DNA of 64,000 nucleotides from contig NZ_CP022542.1 in assembly GCF_002237555.1 (NCBI RefSeq), positions 1-64,000 on the forward strand, given 5' to 3'. Positions 24,369 through 32,062 of this stretch are shown in pieces (the stretch's first letter is position 1; each line of letters begins with the position of its first letter). The notes beneath the pieces are model-generated. The model saw nothing but the letters and a program-made list of their open reading frames with translations, was not told where the DNA came from and did not search any database. The position numbers and the translations under genes were made by a program. Source of the stretch: Antarctobacter heliothermus (GTDB taxonomy: Bacteria; Pseudomonadota; Alphaproteobacteria; Rhodobacterales; Rhodobacteraceae).

Positions 24369-25745
24369 TCACTCTGCCGCCTGAAGCGCGGCGCGTTCGT
24401 CCCGCCGCCAAGCGCCGATGACCAGCGATTTGACCGCCGCCCATGTGGCGTCAAAGGTTTCGCGCCCACGCACATAGGTCTCTCGGTTGAAGTCGCGGTA
24501 GTCGGCCTCGTAGATGCCCTGCACCTGTTCGCCCGCCTGCCCGATCAGCGCGGTGAACCCTTGTCGGTGCGGTGACAGGGTGGGACCAAGATAGCTTTGC
24601 ATCAGGGCCGCCAGTTCGCCCTGTTGCGCGCCGTCATAGCGGGTGACGATGGCGCGGACTGCGTCCCACTCAAAGGCCAGTCCTTCGCGGCCAAGGGCGC
24701 GGGCGGCGATGTTCTCTGCCTCCTCAATGGAGCCGAAGGTGGAATGCAGCATGTCAAAGAACCGGCCCGTGCTGTCGAATTCGAGGAACGACGCCCCCAG
24801 CGGCACCAGCAGGATGTCGGCAGCCGCCAGCCCGTTGATCGTCAGGTAGCCAAGGGCGGGGGGCGTATCGAGAAAGATCAGGTCATAGTCATCCAGCACG
24901 CCGTCCGCCTCGAGGCTGTCGGTCAGCGCATCCCAGAGCCGCCAGCCGCGCGCCGCCATGCGCCAGACCGGGATCTGGAATTCCGCCCAATACAGGTTCA
25001 GTTGCGCGCCGATCAGGTCGATGTTGGGCCAGTGGGTTTTCTGGATCAGCTCCTGCGCGGTGGCATCCAGCGCCTCTGACAATGTGTCATCCAAGGGCTG
25101 TGGCGCCTCACCTCGGGCCGCGCGGGCCTGATTGTCCGCCTGCATGTGGCGGGCGTAGTGGCGCGCGAGCAGGGGAAAGACCGTCTGCCATTCATCCTCG
25201 ACCTTGCCGCCAAAAATCGAGGTCATCGAGCCTTGGGAATCCAGATCGATCACCAGCACCTTGTAACCGTCGAGTGCTGCACTCATCGCTAGATGGGCAG
25301 CGGTTGAGGTCTTGCCCACGCCGCCTTTGAAATTCGCCACGGCGATCATTTTCGCCGGATGATCCTTGGGTCGGTAGGGCAGGTAGTTTTTCGACTTGGA
25401 GCCTTCGGCGGCAAAATGCGCGCGCAGGCGCAGCACCTCGTCAAAGCTGAACCACTTGGCGCCGCCGGTGGTCTCTGACCGTCCTTGCGGCAAGTCGGGG
25501 TTCTGTTTCAGCACCCGGCGGAAATGGCCCACGGCGACCGGGATCAGGTAGCGGGTGATTTCCCATGTGGAGAACAGCCGCAGGGTGCGCCCGCCGCCCT
25601 CTTCCAAGCCCCGGCTGCACAGATCGCCGCGCCCGGCGGCGCAAGCCTTGGCGATGCGTGCGAAATCCTGCGTGCGCGCGGGGGCCTCTAGCTGGGTCGC
25701 GGCGATATCGGGATCGATGCCGAAATAGGGGGGGAGATCGCTCAT
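24369..25745 (-). CDS. parA: plasmid partition ATPase ParA (type Ia)
   Basis: A 458-residue deviant Walker ATPase. The N-terminal ~130 residues form the operator-binding extension of type Ia ParA proteins (LRLFSTWEITRYLIPVAVGH and WFSFDEVLRLRAHF suggest a MerR/HTH-like unit). The ATPase follows: FKGGVGKTS at 139-147 with the signature lysine, LVIDLDSQGS as Walker A', and LIFLDTPPALGYLTINGL as Walker B. It is divergent from repA across the iteron region and precedes parB, and it probably represses its own promoter. Confidence 0.95.
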   Translation of the reverse strand: MSDLPPYFGIDPDIAATQLEAPARTQDFARIAKACAAGRGDLCSRGLEEGGGRTLRLFSTWEITRYLIPVAVGHFRRVLKQNPDLPQGRSETTGGAKWFSFDEVLRLRAHFAAEGSKSKNYLPYRPKDHPAKMIAVANFKGGVGKTSTAAHLAMSAALDGYKVLVIDLDSQGSMTSIFGGKVEDEWQTVFPLLARHYARHMQADNQARAARGEAPQPLDDTLSEALDATAQELIQKTHWPNIDLIGAQLNLYWAEFQIPVWRMAARGWRLWDALTDSLEADGVLDDYDLIFLDTPPALGYLTINGLAAADILLVPLGASFLEFDSTGRFFDMLHSTFGSIEEAENIAARALGREGLAFEWDAVRAIVTRYDGAQQGELAALMQSYLGPTLSPHRQGFTALIGQAGEQVQGIYEADYRDFNRETYVRGRETFDATWAAVKSLVIGAWRRDERAALQAAE

Positions 25746-25987
25746 GGCGTTGGTCCTGTAATCCGCTTGTCGTCTGCTCGAACGGCGCGATGTGCGCTCT
25801 TTTTCTCAGAGTACTGGAAAAGGCCTGACATGGGAAGGAAATGCGGACATGGGCGGGTATTTTGCGTTCCCAAGCCTGTGCTGTGGTAAATCTGGACCAT
25901 CCAGTGGTGTTAATTCAAGGTTATAGAATCCGTTAAGACAACAGATTTTCGTGCAACTCCTTGAAATTACGCCGCTTGGCGGAGTGG

Positions 25988-26126
25988 GGTGACTCTGATC
26001 CCACGTTTGGGCGACTCTGATCCCCCGAGGTTGCGACTCCGGTCCCCCGAAAGCGCGTGGCTTTTTTCCGGGGTCTGCTGGACGGGTCTTGTGGATAACT
26101 TTAGGGTGGGTGTCACTGAACCCCCG
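25988..26126. other. oriV: replication origin (oriV) with 22-base-period iterons and a DnaA box
   Basis: The 434-base gap between parA and repA contains direct repeats at 25988 (GGTGACTCTGATCCCACG), 26010 (GGCGACTCTGATCCCCCG) and 26032 (TGCGACTCCGGTCCCCCG). They are spaced exactly 22 bases, two helical turns. A degenerate fourth copy (GGTGTCACTGAACCCCCG) is at 26109, in helical phase with the others. A perfect DnaA box, TGTGGATAA, lies at 26090-26098. An AT-richer stretch (about 25905-25965) is a plausible unwinding element. RepA, encoded immediately downstream, is the presumed iteron-binding initiator. Confidence 0.75.
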
Positions 26127-26179
26127 AAGGCGATTCCGGACAAACCGGGACGTGAAAACCGGGTGGGCATGAGGACGAC

Positions 26180-27193
26180 ATGGGCAGTACCACAGCGGGC
26201 GGGCTATTGCCCGACCGGCATCCGAATAGCGATTTCTTTGTCTGCGACATCTTCGATGCCTCGCCCAAGGACGATCTCGCCTCGATGGAACATCCGATTT
26301 TCTCACTGGCGACGCGGCCCGACACGCGGGTGCTGTCCTATGAGCACAATGGCATGTCGGTGCAGGTGACGCCCTCTGTCCGGGGGCGGGCGACGATCCA
26401 CGACAAGGACATCCTGATCTATTGCATCAGCCAGTTGATGGCGGCGGTGAATGCCGGGCGCGCCGTATCGCGCCACCTGACGCTGCGCGCGCATGACCTG
26501 CTGGTGGCAACCAACCGCGATACATCCGGCGATGCCTATGCACGTCTCAAGGAGGCGTTCGAGCGGCTGGCCGGCACCCGCATCACCACCAATATCGCCA
26601 CCGGGGGCGAGGAGACGACGCGCGGCTTTGGCCTGATCGAGGCATGGGAGATCGTGCGCAAGACGCGCGGCGGGCGCATGGTGTCGGTCCGGGTCACGCT
26701 GTCGGACTGGCTGTACCGGGCGGTGCTGTCGAAATCGGTGCTGACCCTGAGCCGCGATTATTTCCGCCTGCGCAAACCGCTGGAGCGGCGGATCTATGAG
26801 CTGGCGCGCAAACATTGCGGGCGGCAGAAATCATGGAAGGTGAGCGTGGCGGTGCTGCACAAGAAGGCGGGCAGTGCCGCCCCCGTGCGGGTGTTCCGGG
26901 CGGCGGTGCGCAAGATGATCGCACAGGACCACCTGCCGGATTACGCGCTGGAGGAGGTCGAGGGCGACATGCTGCAGGTCACCCGGCGCGACGAGGTGGT
27001 CGAGGCCATGGGTCCCAGCCTGCCGCCGCTGCTGCCCGAGACGTTGCAGGCGGCGCGGAGCTTGCGCCCCGGCGCGGATGTCTACGCTTTGGAGGCGGAC
27101 TGGCGGGCGTGGTGGGCGGCCTCGGGCCGGGTGCAGGTGCGCAATCCCGACAAGGCGTTTTTGGGGTTCGTGGCCGGATCAGGCAAAGCCTGA
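26180..27193 (+). CDS. repA: replication initiator RepA (replication initiator protein A family)
   Basis: A 337-residue initiator of the RPA/RepA plasmid family. Visible features include MEHPIFSLATRPDTRVLSYEH, then GRATIHDKDILIYCISQL near residues 75-92, the winged-helix-like DLLVATNRDTSGDAYARLKEAFERL block and SRDYFRLRKPLERRIYELARKHCG. This protein defines the RepA-type replicons known from Rhodobacterales. The ATG at 26180 is preceded by GAGGACGAC. It is divergent from parA with the iteron origin in between, a classical compact replication/partition module. Confidence 0.92.
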   Translation: MGSTTAGGLLPDRHPNSDFFVCDIFDASPKDDLASMEHPIFSLATRPDTRVLSYEHNGMSVQVTPSVRGRATIHDKDILIYCISQLMAAVNAGRAVSRHLTLRAHDLLVATNRDTSGDAYARLKEAFERLAGTRITTNIATGGEETTRGFGLIEAWEIVRKTRGGRMVSVRVTLSDWLYRAVLSKSVLTLSRDYFRLRKPLERRIYELARKHCGRQKSWKVSVAVLHKKAGSAAPVRVFRAAVRKMIAQDHLPDYALEEVEGDMLQVTRRDEVVEAMGPSLPPLLPETLQAARSLRPGADVYALEADWRAWWAASGRVQVRNPDKAFLGFVAGSGKA

Positions 27194-27415
27194 CAAACTC
27201 TCCAGTGGAGAGTTTGAGGCCACGACGGGCGGAGCCCCGGACGGGCCGGATCAGGCAAAGCCCCGGGGGCGACGAGAGCTTTTGCAGCCGAACCAGCGTG
27301 GCGGGCAGACCCCCGGCCTACGGGATGACATTGCCCCCCCATCGTACGCTGCCCTCAACCTCCGTTAACCTTGCCTGCCTAGCTCTATGCCCCGACGCTT
27401 CGAGGAGGGTTTCCC

Positions 27416-28462
27416 ATGTCCGATGTCTCGGCGGTTTTGTCGCTGCCTTATCTGTTGCCCGCGCAGGCCCAGAAACATGTCACCCACAACGAGGCGCTGG
27501 GGCGGCTTGATGTGGCGGTGCAACTGGCGGTGATCGCGCGGGATCTGGCTGTGCCGCCTGCCGATCCGGGGCAGGGGGACCGCTATCTGGTGCCTGCGGG
27601 GGCCAGTGGCGATTGGGCCGGGCGGGACGGTGAGATCGCGGTTTATGACATGAATACATGGGTGTTTCAGGCGCCGGTGGCGGGCTGGTCCGCGCGGGTG
27701 CTGTCCGAGGATGCGCAGGTCCGCTTTGATGGCACCGCGTGGCAGGATGGGCTGGGCGCGCTGCATGTCGATACGCTGGGTGTGAACGGTGCGGCGGATG
27801 CCACCAACCGGCTGATGAGCGTGGCCCCCGCCACGCTGTTGACCCATGACGGCGCGGGGCACCAGTTGAAGGTGAACAAGGCCGCCGAGACCGACACCGC
27901 CAGCCTGCTGTTCCAGACCGATTGGTCGGGCCGCGCCGAGATGGGCACCACCGGCACCGATGAATTTGCCATCAAGGTCAGCGCCGATGGCGCGGCGTGG
28001 CAGACCGCGCTGGCCTTTGACGGGGCCAGTGGCACGGTGTCTGGGGCGGCGGTGCAGAACGCCCCCACTGACACCGGTGCGGGCAAGCTGGCGCGGGCGG
28101 ATTACGCCTATGGCCCCGGCAACCTGCTGGGCGGGGTGGCGCAGGCGGGGGGAATCCCCACCGGCGCGGTGCTGGAGAGCGGGACCAACGCCAACGGCAG
28201 CTATCTGCGGCTGGCGGATGGCACGCAGATCTGCTGGCAGCAGATGCCCTCTAGTGCGGCGGGTCAGACGCTGTGGCTGTATCCCGCAGGGTTCGCGGCA
28301 GGCAGCGTGCCGATCATACAGGCCACGGCGCAGGTGCAGACCGCGCATTTCGCCAGCACCGGCGCGCCTTCGGCCGCAGGAGTGAATTTTTCGGTCTGGG
28401 GGCTGTCGGCGGCGCGGGTGGCCTATGCCACCGGGCTGTTGGCCATCGGGCGCTGGATCTGA
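27416..28462 (+). CDS. DUF2793-containing, phage-tail-like protein
   Basis: A 348-residue protein beginning with the DUF2793 signature (LSLPYLLPAQAQKHVTHNEA at about 8-27, then GDRYLVPAGASGDWAGRDGEIAVYD). Residues about 110-250 read like a tail-fibre stem or beta-rich collagen-free adhesin (TTGTDEFAIKVSADGAAW). The C-terminal ~90 residues (NANGSYLRLADGTQICWQQ) resemble receptor-binding tips. DUF2793 proteins occur in Rhodobacterales prophages and gene-transfer-agent-like regions. No capsid or terminase genes are nearby, so it is either a relic or a domesticated surface protein. A GAGG ribosome site precedes the ATG. Confidence 0.75.
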   Translation: MSDVSAVLSLPYLLPAQAQKHVTHNEALGRLDVAVQLAVIARDLAVPPADPGQGDRYLVPAGASGDWAGRDGEIAVYDMNTWVFQAPVAGWSARVLSEDAQVRFDGTAWQDGLGALHVDTLGVNGAADATNRLMSVAPATLLTHDGAGHQLKVNKAAETDTASLLFQTDWSGRAEMGTTGTDEFAIKVSADGAAWQTALAFDGASGTVSGAAVQNAPTDTGAGKLARADYAYGPGNLLGGVAQAGGIPTGAVLESGTNANGSYLRLADGTQICWQQMPSSAAGQTLWLYPAGFAAGSVPIIQATAQVQTAHFASTGAPSAAGVNFSVWGLSAARVAYATGLLAIGRWI

Positions 28463-28473
28463 GGAGCCATGCA

Positions 28474-28791
28474 ATGACACTGACAGTTACATTCGCCCCG
28501 GTGCGCCGGGAAGAGACGCTGGTGCTGGAACGGCAGGGCGAAACCCTGATTGCCAATGGCGTGATGCATGATCTGGCCGCGCTGGCGGCAGAAGCGGGCG
28601 ACACCCCCGGCGAGGGCTGGGTGGTGTCGGTCACGGCGGTCAAGGACGGCTACGCGGCACTGGTGCTGCTGCCGCACGGGGCGGATGCGCCCGAGGCGGT
28701 GCGCTTTCCGCAGCCAGTGATTGTGACAGAGGATGGGACGGTGACGCTGCCGGGATCAAAACCGGCGCGGCGTCGGCGCAGGACGCTGTAG
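28474..28791 (+). CDS. small hypothetical protein paired with the DUF2793 gene
   Basis: A 105-residue protein starting at the ATG at 28474, preceded by GAGGAG. The longer frame to 28273 lies inside the previous gene. It is beta-rich, with a basic C-terminus (KPARRRRRTL). No family was recognised. It follows the DUF2793 gene by 11 bases and ends at a strong terminator, so the two form a transcription unit, possibly tip and chaperone or assembly pair (inference). Confidence 0.6.
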   Translation: MTLTVTFAPVRREETLVLERQGETLIANGVMHDLAALAAEAGDTPGEGWVVSVTAVKDGYAALVLLPHGADAPEAVRFPQPVIVTEDGTVTLPGSKPARRRRRTL

Positions 28792-28797
28792 ACTGCG

Positions 28798-28817
28798 GGG
28801 CGGGGGAAACCCCGCCC
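28798..28817 (+). terminator. rho-independent terminator after the DUF2793 pair
   Basis: GGGCGGGG-GAAA-CCCCGCCC is a perfect 8-base GC stem with a GAAA tetraloop, starting seven bases after the stop. It is followed by TGCGGGTTTGTTT, a weak T-rich tail. It separates the pair from the convergent manC gene. Confidence 0.7.
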
Positions 28818-28842
28818 TGCGGGTTTGTTTCGGAGGTGGCGC

Positions 28843-30252
28843 TTAGCTGCGCGCGTAGACGTCCTCGTAGCGGATGATGTCATCCTCGCCCAGATAGCTG
28901 CCGGTCTGCACCTCGATCAGCACCATCGGCACCTTGCCGGGGTTTTCCATCCGGTGCACCGCGCCCAGCGGAATATAGACCGACTGGTTTTCGGTCAGCA
29001 GCTTGACGTCCTCGTCCACGGTCACCTTGGCGGTGCCCTGCACGACGATCCAGTGTTCCGACCGGTGGTGGTGGCTTTGCAGAGACAGTGCCGCACCGGG
29101 GTGCACGTGGATGCGTTTCACTTGAAAGCGGTCGGCGAGGATCAGCGTTTCGAACCAGCCCCATGGGCGGTGATCGACCGGAAAGCTGGTCGCCTGCTTG
29201 GCGCCACGATCCTTGAGCACCTTGACCGCCTTCTTGACGTTCTGCGCCTCTGACAGGTCGGCCACCATGACCGCGTCGCGCATCGCCACGGCGACCACGT
29301 TTTTCAGCCCGATGCCGACCAGTTCCTGATCGCTGGATTCGGCGCGCAGCAGGGTATGTTCGCAGTCAAAGGCGATGGCATGGTCAGAGACTGCGTTGCC
29401 GTTCTCGTCGCGGTCCGATTCCAGCCAGACCGATTCCCAGCCACCCAGATCGGTCCAGTGACCGTCAAAGCGCACAGCCGACAGGTTGGGTGCTTTTTCC
29501 ATGACGGCAAAGTCGATCGACTCGTCCTCGACCTTTGCCCAGAGTTCTGGGTCGATGCGGGTAAAGCCCAGATCGCTTTGCGCTGCCTGCATGGCGGCGG
29601 CGACGCCGTCGAGGATCTCGGGCGCGTAGGTCCTGAACGCCTCGACCAGCACCGAGGCGCGGGCCAGAAAGACACCCGCATTCCACAGATAACGCTTGTC
29701 GGCAAAAAGCTCTTCGGCGGTTTTGGCGTCAGGCTTTTCGACAAAGCGTTCCAGTTTCAGCACGCCGTGTTCCTCGGCGCCGGTTTCCAGCCAACCATAG
29801 CCGGTCTCGGCCCGGCTGGGGGCGATGCCGAAGGTCACGATCTGGCCCGCCTCGGCGGCGGTCTTGCCGGCCAGCACCGCCTCGCGGAACAGTTCAGGCT
29901 GCGAGATGGCGTGGTCCGAGGGCACCAGCAGGATCATCGCGCTCGGGTCCTGTGCCATGGCGAACAGGGCGGCGGCGGCGGCGGCGGGCGCGGTGTTGCG
30001 GCCTTCGGGTTCGATCAGGATGCCCGAGGGTTTGACGCCGATCTCATCCAGTTGTTCGGTCACGATGAACCGGAACGGGTCGCCGGTCACCACCAGCGGT
30101 TCGGCAAAGCCGATCCCGGCAAAGCGGCGCGCCGAAGCCTGAAACAGGCTTTCGTCGCCCACGACCTCGGCGAACTGCTTGGGGTAGGATTTGCGGGACA
30201 GCGGCCAGAGGCGGGTGCCGGAGCCGCCACACAGAAGAACCGGAAAGATCAT
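28843..30252 (-). CDS. manC: mannose-1-phosphate guanylyltransferase / mannose-6-phosphate isomerase
   Basis: A 469-residue bifunctional ManC/AlgA-type enzyme making GDP-mannose. The nucleotidyltransferase signature LLCGGSGTRLWPLSR is at residues 6-20 with YPKQF after it. The C-terminal cupin (about 350-469) carries the type II phosphomannose isomerase metal ligands in SHHHRSEHW and the substrate segment VYIPLGAVHRMENPG. AAGGA precedes the start. It is the last gene of the minus-strand glycan operon. Its product feeds gmd (62885-63898), giving GDP-4-keto-6-deoxymannose, a precursor for fucose- or rhamnose-type sugars. Confidence 0.95.
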   Translation of the reverse strand: MIFPVLLCGGSGTRLWPLSRKSYPKQFAEVVGDESLFQASARRFAGIGFAEPLVVTGDPFRFIVTEQLDEIGVKPSGILIEPEGRNTAPAAAAAALFAMAQDPSAMILLVPSDHAISQPELFREAVLAGKTAAEAGQIVTFGIAPSRAETGYGWLETGAEEHGVLKLERFVEKPDAKTAEELFADKRYLWNAGVFLARASVLVEAFRTYAPEILDGVAAAMQAAQSDLGFTRIDPELWAKVEDESIDFAVMEKAPNLSAVRFDGHWTDLGGWESVWLESDRDENGNAVSDHAIAFDCEHTLLRAESSDQELVGIGLKNVVAVAMRDAVMVADLSEAQNVKKAVKVLKDRGAKQATSFPVDHRPWGWFETLILADRFQVKRIHVHPGAALSLQSHHHRSEHWIVVQGTAKVTVDEDVKLLTENQSVYIPLGAVHRMENPGKVPMVLIEVQTGSYLGEDDIIRYEDVYARS

Positions 30253-30283
30253 GAATCAATATCCTTGTGCTGGAGGAAAATAC

Positions 30284-32062
30284 TCAAACCGCATCCCCGG
30301 CAGCCTCTTCGCACAAGAGCGCCACAAGCCCGGTGGGCAGGGGGTCGGACGGAGGCGGGCCCTGATGGAACATGGTCTGGACAATTGGGGCCTCGGGGCT
30401 GGTGTCGATGCCTATCTGCACCACGCCGCCGGGTATCTCAACCCCACCCGCGCCACGGCCAAGGACCAGTTGCCGCAGTTGCTGCGGCGGCTGGCCCGGA
30501 CCGTGGGGTACCTGCGTGACGTAGCACCCCAGATCCGTCTGATCCGCCTCAAGCCGGATCACCGGCCCGTTGCCCCCGGTCACGAGAATCGCCGCCAGCG
30601 CACGGCCCGGCGCGGCAAGGGTGAGACCATCCTCAAAAGGCGCAAAGGGGCAGGGGGTACCGGCAAGGTCGAATGTTTCGGGTGTCCCGGCGGGGCGCCG
30701 CAACCGCAGGGCAAGAGCGTCGAAATGCGCCGCGCGGTCAGGCGGTGAGACCGGCACCCGCGCGTCGCTCAGCGCCATCAGTGCCGCCTCGGCCATCCGG
30801 CGCGGCAGGTCGGTCTCTGGATCATACAGTGCGTTGCGTGCGTACCAGCGGGCCGGGTCGGCGGGGCCTCGTTCCAGCACCTCGATCAGGCGGTCGGTGT
30901 CCAGCACCGTCAGGCCATAGCGGGCAAACAGCGCGCGCAGCCCGGTGACATAGGGATCGTCCCGGCCTTGGGCTGTCTGCATCTTGGTGCGGGTCAGCAG
31001 GGGCACAAAGGGGCGGTTCTCACGCAGGCACAGCTGCAACAGCCATTCGACATGATAGAGCAGGCTGTCCAGGTCCTGCCCGCCGGTCAGGTGGGTGTAT
31101 TCGTTGATGCCTTGTTCCCAGATCACCGCCGCCCCCGGCGTGTCGGTGCCCTGCGCCAGCATCCGGTAGAGCCCTGTGGCCGATGTGCCCGCTGCGGTCG
31201 ACAGGCTCTGCGCCTCTACCAAGGCGCTGTAATCGCGGCGCATCAGCTGGCCCCAGCCGTCAGCCGCCATGGCATTGGCCCCGCCCAGTTGCAGCGCGCG
31301 CGGCAGCGGCGGCGTGTCGGTCGGCCCCTCTGCGGCTTTTGGCGGGGTGCGGGGACCAACCCGCAAGGTCGGGCGGCAGCGTGCCATCAGCGCATCGGGG
31401 ATGTCCAGCGCCTTGAAAAACCCCACTCGGGCCACCGCGCCTTTGGAAAATTCCGTCTCAAAGGGCCAGGCCGCCAGCGTGCCGCGCCCGTGCAGGGCAA
31501 AGGTGATCTCGTCGCGCAGTCCGGCCCAGTCCGGCTGCGGCTCATAATGGCTCAGGTAGATGTCCAGATCGCCGACAAAGGCCCCCTGCCGGACCATCTG
31601 GGCGTGCAGGTTTTCCAGCCAGGTGTCGGGGTCGCGTTCAAAGATCGCAACGGTCGGGACAAACCCGGCCAGTTCGCGGGCCAGCACGTTCAGGATCGGG
31701 CAGAGGCTGGGGTAGATCTCTGTCTCGACATGGCCGTGTTCGACATGGCCCAACGGGGGGCCCAGCAGGGCCTCGTCGCTCAGCAGGGCCAGCGGCGCGC
31801 TCTGATTGCGGATGTCCTCGGCCAGATCGCGTGCGGCCTGTGTCAGCGCCGCTTTTGCGTCCGCCCGCCCGCGCGCGCAGCCCATTGCCGCGTCGCGCAG
31901 CGCCTCGACCAGCGGATCATCGGGCAGGTACAGTGCCAGATGGGGGGCAAGGATGTTGGCGTGATCCTCCAGCCACTGGCGGATCAGACCGGCGCCGGTC
32001 TGGTGATAGCCGACATGAAGGATAAGCCGCTTGCCGGTCAGAAGGAGCCGTTCGCCTGTCAT
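30284..32062 (-). CDS. sulfotransferase-like / SGNH-like fusion protein
   Basis: A 592-residue protein. The N-terminus LILHVGYHQTGAGLIRQWL (about 12-30) mirrors the HxGxxKTGT P-loop of sulfotransferases, with Gln for the key Lys. Around residue 320 the stretch VIWEQGINEYTHL, followed by FVPLLTRTKMQ and NALYDPETDLPRRMAEAALMAL, resembles the GxND and D-x-x-H blocks of SGNH/GDSL esterases. The canonical Asp-His dyad is not obvious. A beta-rich tail follows. It overlaps the upstream glycosyltransferase gene by ATGA, so it probably modifies or transfers acyl groups on the same glycan. Confidence 0.6.
   Translation of the reverse strand: MTGERLLLTGKRLILHVGYHQTGAGLIRQWLEDHANILAPHLALYLPDDPLVEALRDAAMGCARGRADAKAALTQAARDLAEDIRNQSAPLALLSDEALLGPPLGHVEHGHVETEIYPSLCPILNVLARELAGFVPTVAIFERDPDTWLENLHAQMVRQGAFVGDLDIYLSHYEPQPDWAGLRDEITFALHGRGTLAAWPFETEFSKGAVARVGFFKALDIPDALMARCRPTLRVGPRTPPKAAEGPTDTPPLPRALQLGGANAMAADGWGQLMRRDYSALVEAQSLSTAAGTSATGLYRMLAQGTDTPGAAVIWEQGINEYTHLTGGQDLDSLLYHVEWLLQLCLRENRPFVPLLTRTKMQTAQGRDDPYVTGLRALFARYGLTVLDTDRLIEVLERGPADPARWYARNALYDPETDLPRRMAEAALMALSDARVPVSPPDRAAHFDALALRLRRPAGTPETFDLAGTPCPFAPFEDGLTLAAPGRALAAILVTGGNGPVIRLEADQTDLGCYVTQVPHGPGQPPQQLRQLVLGRGAGGVEIPGGVVQIGIDTSPEAPIVQTMFHQGPPPSDPLPTGLVALLCEEAAGDAV

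Noticed and set aside
25892..25904. CTGGA-CCA-TCCAG small hairpin as a ParA operator
   Set aside because: Only five-base arms and a single copy. Too weak to call.
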